A DNA stretch of 64,000 bases from Antedon bifida (lineage: Eukaryota; Echinodermata; Crinoidea; Comatulida; Antedonidae), in NCBI GenBank assembly GCA_963402885.1, contig OY727097.1, forward strand, positions 21,204,001 to 21,268,000, read 5' to 3'. Made by a program: the position numbers and the translations under genes. Positions 60,600-64,000 of this stretch are shown here, piece after piece; the first letter of the stretch is position 1; every line of letters starts with the position of its first letter. Under the pieces are notes generated by a model. It saw only the letters and a list, made by a program, of their open reading frames with translations. It was not told the origin of the DNA and did not search any database.

Positions 60600-62050
60600 C
60601 GCTAAAACACTGTTTAAATATGCTAAGAGTGCACATGACTCAAAGGTTTGTGAGCAATGAGAATTATTAAGTTATGAACAATAATGATGTTCTTGTTTTA
60701 CTCTATTAATGATTAGATACTTATATTTACAGTACTTTCAAACGATATATCGTGTGTAAAGCTCTGTTCATGTATTTATTGTATAAAGAATACAAAAAGA
60801 CAGCTGACACAAGCTAAACATTCCTTATTTTACTGATGTTTGATTCTAAATACATACCTTTTGTAAATTTGCTTATTTATTTCTTTATTTATTTATGAGG
60901 AGGTAAAAAATAACAATAGCTTAATAGTAATGAATGGTAACTACAGTGGTATACAAAAGATAAACGCTTGTAATAATAATGCTCCGTTTTACACATTTAT
61001 TATGTTATGTTATGTAGTATTATTACCATTTTGTACTTTGCCATTGTGTTTTAAAACACGCCTAAATTGTGGTACGTTTACGAGGTTAAAATCTTTACAT
61101 ACCCGGATATAGTGTTCTAGAAAATCTACAAGGGTCATGCAATAATTATTTTGTTTGTTCTTTTGCAACAATATTATGGTAATGACTTATCAACATAAAA
61201 GAACGAGAAACTAAACTAAGCACATCATTCTGTAGTTGTGTTTCTCCATACGAGCATCATCTACACGGCAGCACAATAACCGAAAAAACGGTAAGACAAT
61301 CTATATGCTTATTGTATTATATTACACTTTCAGTTTGTGAATTTAAAGTTGGTAACAATTTTTAAACAATCTCAGAATTAACTTAGGCATACTTATGCCT
61401 TGTTACAACTCTGTCCAATTGTAGCCAGCATTCTTCAGCAGCAGTGAAGATTGATATGAATTCAAATATTGTTATAGTATGGTATTGGACTGTTAGCAAA
61501 TCTTGTTTTATAGTAACTAGGCCTAGCTGGGTAATATTATTTTTATTTCTTCAATTCCAACCATACAGCCAATTCCAGTTAGTGGAATAAGATCAGCGGT
61601 TTAATATGTCCGAAAGTCAAAGTTTCAAGTTTTAACAAAAGGGGCGGCAAAGTATGAAGTGTAACAATTACCTAATATACCAACAAAAAGAAAATGTTAA
61701 GCTCTTCATTGCTAAAAAAAATCGTTTTAATGATCGTAAAAGAACATTTTCCTGGCAGTTGTGATGATACTTTCAATGAGAATCCTATGTAGGTTGTCTT
61801 GAAATAAGAAACCCACCAAGAGCTTGACATATTTTAGGGTTAAGCACTAAACAATTATCGTTACACCAACGAAAGAATAATTAAGTTCATCTTGTAAAAA
61901 AACAGAGCAATAAGAGTTTACAATTTTCATAAAATGTAAGTACATCTACATATTTTAAATACTTAGATTTAGAATGTGAACCAACATAATTGATCATGAT
62001 CTGGAAACAAACTTTTGCTACCATATTAAAAGCCTCTTGTTGTACCAATA
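60600..62050. other. AT-rich intergenic stretch: nothing supportable
   Basis: No exon pair, RNA gene or clear repeat was found. An open run of 60 codons at 60930-61112 shows no recognisable feature. Confidence 0.5.
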
Positions 62051-62054
62051 TTTT

Positions 62055-62762
62055 CTTCATTTATTTTTTATTTATTTAATTTATTTAAAAACATATTTAC
62101 ACAGGATAAAAAACATGGTTTGTAGAACCTGTTTTACATGTCCTGTTTTTAGAAAATAAAAGGTTAAAAACATGCATAAAAACTCTAAAACATTAAAATA
62201 ACAATACAAAGACAAAAAATAAAGTACATTATACGATAAAAGTGAATATACAAAAAGTAATAAAACAAATTTGTAATTGACCTAATCATGGATAGTTACT
62301 TAACAGAGGCAATAAAATAGTTTAAAAAGACAATTTCTAAAATGAATCCCTAAATAGAATCATTATCAATAACACTGTTTCCAAAATGTTAAAATAGTGA
62401 GGATTTATCTTGAAATATTTATAATATATATATAATACAAATACAGATCCCTTTTGTTATCCAATATAATAGAAATTACAGTGCTCAAATCTTGGCTTAC
62501 CTAAAATAAAAATAAGGGAAAACTATCTAAAAAATCTTTTGTTATAATTTCGTATCCCAGATGGATAGAACGAGTACTTGTAACGGGTCGTCTGCGCATT
62601 AATTGGATGATTCTTTAATTTCTTGCAGTAGATCATTCCATACATTATTTTGACATTAGGCTTAGCGGGAACCCTATTAAGTGAATTGGATTTCCTAGTA
62701 TTATCCATGTCTATCGAACACCATTTCTGTAATATTACATAGTCTTGAAGGTGCAGTGACAT
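62055..62762 (-). mobile_element. LINE relic: reverse transcriptase C-terminus, 3' UTR and tail
   Basis: On the minus strand 62762-62523 reads LNRVPAKPNVKIMYGMIYCK then TTRYKYSFYPSGIRNYNK. This matches the 'Arg-xx-Lys-Tyr-Ser-Phe-x-Pro-xx-Ile-Arg-xx-Asn' C-terminal segment of CR1/Jockey-type LINEs. An AT-rich UTR follows down to a TTTATTTATTT run at about 62060 (AAATAAAT on minus), the expected 3' tail. Only the 3' end survives. Confidence 0.65.
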
Positions 62763-62939
62763 AATATCGCATAATTTCTACTTATTTGAAGTGTTTTTCA
62801 AGAAAGATCATTTATCATGTCGTCACCACGTGTTGTTTTACAATTAAATTTTTTATAACAATGCGTGCAGTTGTTTTTCTGTATTTGGACTACCTGAATG
62901 TTTCTGGTGCTGACTTTGGTTTTCTCTATGTTAACTTTT

Positions 62940-63415
62940 AACCTCCACCGGTTTTGCTTTCGAATTCTCTGGTAAGACTTCTTTCAAGTGGTAAGTTCAT
63001 CCCGTGTATGACTTCCTGATTATTCGTATGAATTGTTCTGGTATGTCACAATGCTGGTATATCTATGCTATTAAAAGCTTTTTCGTAGTCTATCATCCAC
63101 CTGATGTTCCAAAATTATTGAGTGTGGCAATCTAGTCAGTACATGATTTATCTCTCAACCTGCTTGTATTTCTCAAATCTTGTCAACTCCTGCAATCAAT
63201 TTCTCTAATAGGAGGATTCTGTTAAATACTTTGCCTGCTACTGAAAGCATGGTTATCATCTATAGTGTTTACACTCACTTCTATTTAGCACAATGTAGCC
63301 CCTTTTCAAGTCCTTTGGTGTTTCACTTCTCCAGATGGTATTTCATCAGGTCTAGATGATTTATAACTTTCTGGACCTCTTCTCTTCTTGGCTTATTACA
63401 GTTGACCTGAAGATT
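62940..63415 (-). mobile_element. Decayed LINE reverse transcriptase fragment (RTE- or I-like)
   Basis: Minus-strand pieces in order: TPKDLKRGYIVLNRSECKHY (about 63330-63270), LLSVAGKVFNRILL-like (about 63245), MIDYEKAFNSID (about 63098-63063, motif A), IPEQFIRIIRKSYTG (about 63045-62998), FESKTG (about 62960). Each matches reverse transcriptase blocks of LINEs with this order. Several stops and frame changes separate them. It differs from the neighbouring relic at 62055-62762. Confidence 0.7.
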
Positions 63416-63419
63416 ATTT

Positions 63420-64000
63420 CATAATATTGGTAGATACTTGGTAAACGGTTTTCAACTTTACAAAAACGTTAAGTTCTCACAACTATTGAACATTTGCTTC
63501 TAACTAGGCCTATTCCTATTAATTTTTAACATATTATTTTCTTTTGTATAAGTATATAAGTAATAATGAAAACTTATTAGCTTAACGTATCCTAAAGCGG
63601 TAGCAATATCCGAGGTGGAATGGTTCATTGTTAAAGTAATATGTTTGATCTCGTCACAAGTTAAGTGTCCTCGCAAACGTGATGCAACGTGCACGACGGT
63701 TAAAATAATATGTGGAAATTAGATGTATGTTCATATGACCTAAAGTATAAAGTGTATGCTATCCTAAACCATGGAGACAAATGAACACACAATGCTCATG
63801 GATAACCCAGGAATAGATGGGTTGGTGCAAATCGTGACAAATGTACTGTATGTGAATAAGAGTTAAAGTACAGTTTAGATAGTTATTTTAATTTATCATT
63901 TGTTATACCTTTGTCTCTTTTTCGATATAGATATACATATGGTCATGGTTAGTAAAAATTAAAAAAATTATCTTAAATAATAAACGTTGTATAAGATAAT
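63420..64000. other. Right edge of window: nothing supportable
   Basis: AT-rich sequence with no exon, RNA gene or repeat that I can support. Confidence 0.5.

Noticed and set aside
1-64000. Endogenous retroviruses, LTR retrotransposons or Polintons
   Set aside because: No paired long terminal repeats, capsid, protease, integrase or DNA polymerase B signatures were noticed; all reverse transcriptase pieces are of LINE type.

Overview
This is AT-rich, intron-rich animal DNA. It looks like a marine invertebrate deuterostome and most likely an echinoderm. That assignment is an inference from the clear animal orthologues (ACER3, MED4), short exons in long AT-rich introns, many LINE and MITE relics, and the very frequent palindromic word TAGGCCTA. 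No bacterial-type operons, CRISPR arrays, LTR retroviruses or Polintons were seen.

Five host transcription units can be built from splice sites with matching phase. (1) 7563-15815 (+): a 14-exon gene for a 642-residue coiled-coil protein with a C-terminal EF-hand pair and a terminal CVVQ that looks like a CaaX box; I do not recognise the family. (2) 21904-23591 (-): a small secreted protein gene with a signal-peptide exon, present twice in a recent tandem copy, and two EGF-like exons; its 3' end was not found. (3) 26359-35834 (-): alkaline ceramidase 3, nine exons, 259 residues, with all metal ligands present. (4) 40978-45620 (+): a CAP-Gly protein, four exons, 245 residues, possibly with a missing 5' exon. 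(5) 46678-50277 (-): Mediator subunit MED4, six exons, 253 residues. Units 4 and 5 converge with about 1.06 kb between their stop codons.

Most of the rest is mobile DNA. LINE relics of several kinds occur: an internally deleted L1/Tx1-like copy at 18.5-19.6 kb, a long open CR1/Jockey-like reverse transcriptase at 37.4-39.3 kb, an L1/Tx1-like 3' end at 53 kb, two different relics at 62.0-63.4 kb, and several 3' tails. Non-autonomous DNA elements include a pair of 626-bp TTAA-flanked copies, a 354-bp MITE family beginning CCTTAAAG with four copies, a 141-bp MITE in the CAP-Gly gene, and foldback structures.

The most unusual part is 48.7-52.5 kb. MED4 intron 1 holds two elements of about 600 bp whose ends are arrays of a 13-bp CpG-rich word in inverted orientation, each flanked by what looks like an 8-bp target duplication. 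Directly upstream of MED4 lies a nested inverted-repeat structure of about 2.1 kb that contains a 69-bp minisatellite and one of the TTAA elements. From 53.66 to 59.88 kb a 2.34-kb unit is repeated in tandem about 2.6 times, with a hairpin and an older internal duplication in each unit; a diverged partial copy sits at 17.55 kb. No wholly new biochemical system is evident. The best candidates for something undescribed are the short-word-array foldback elements and the EF-hand/CaaX coiled-coil gene.
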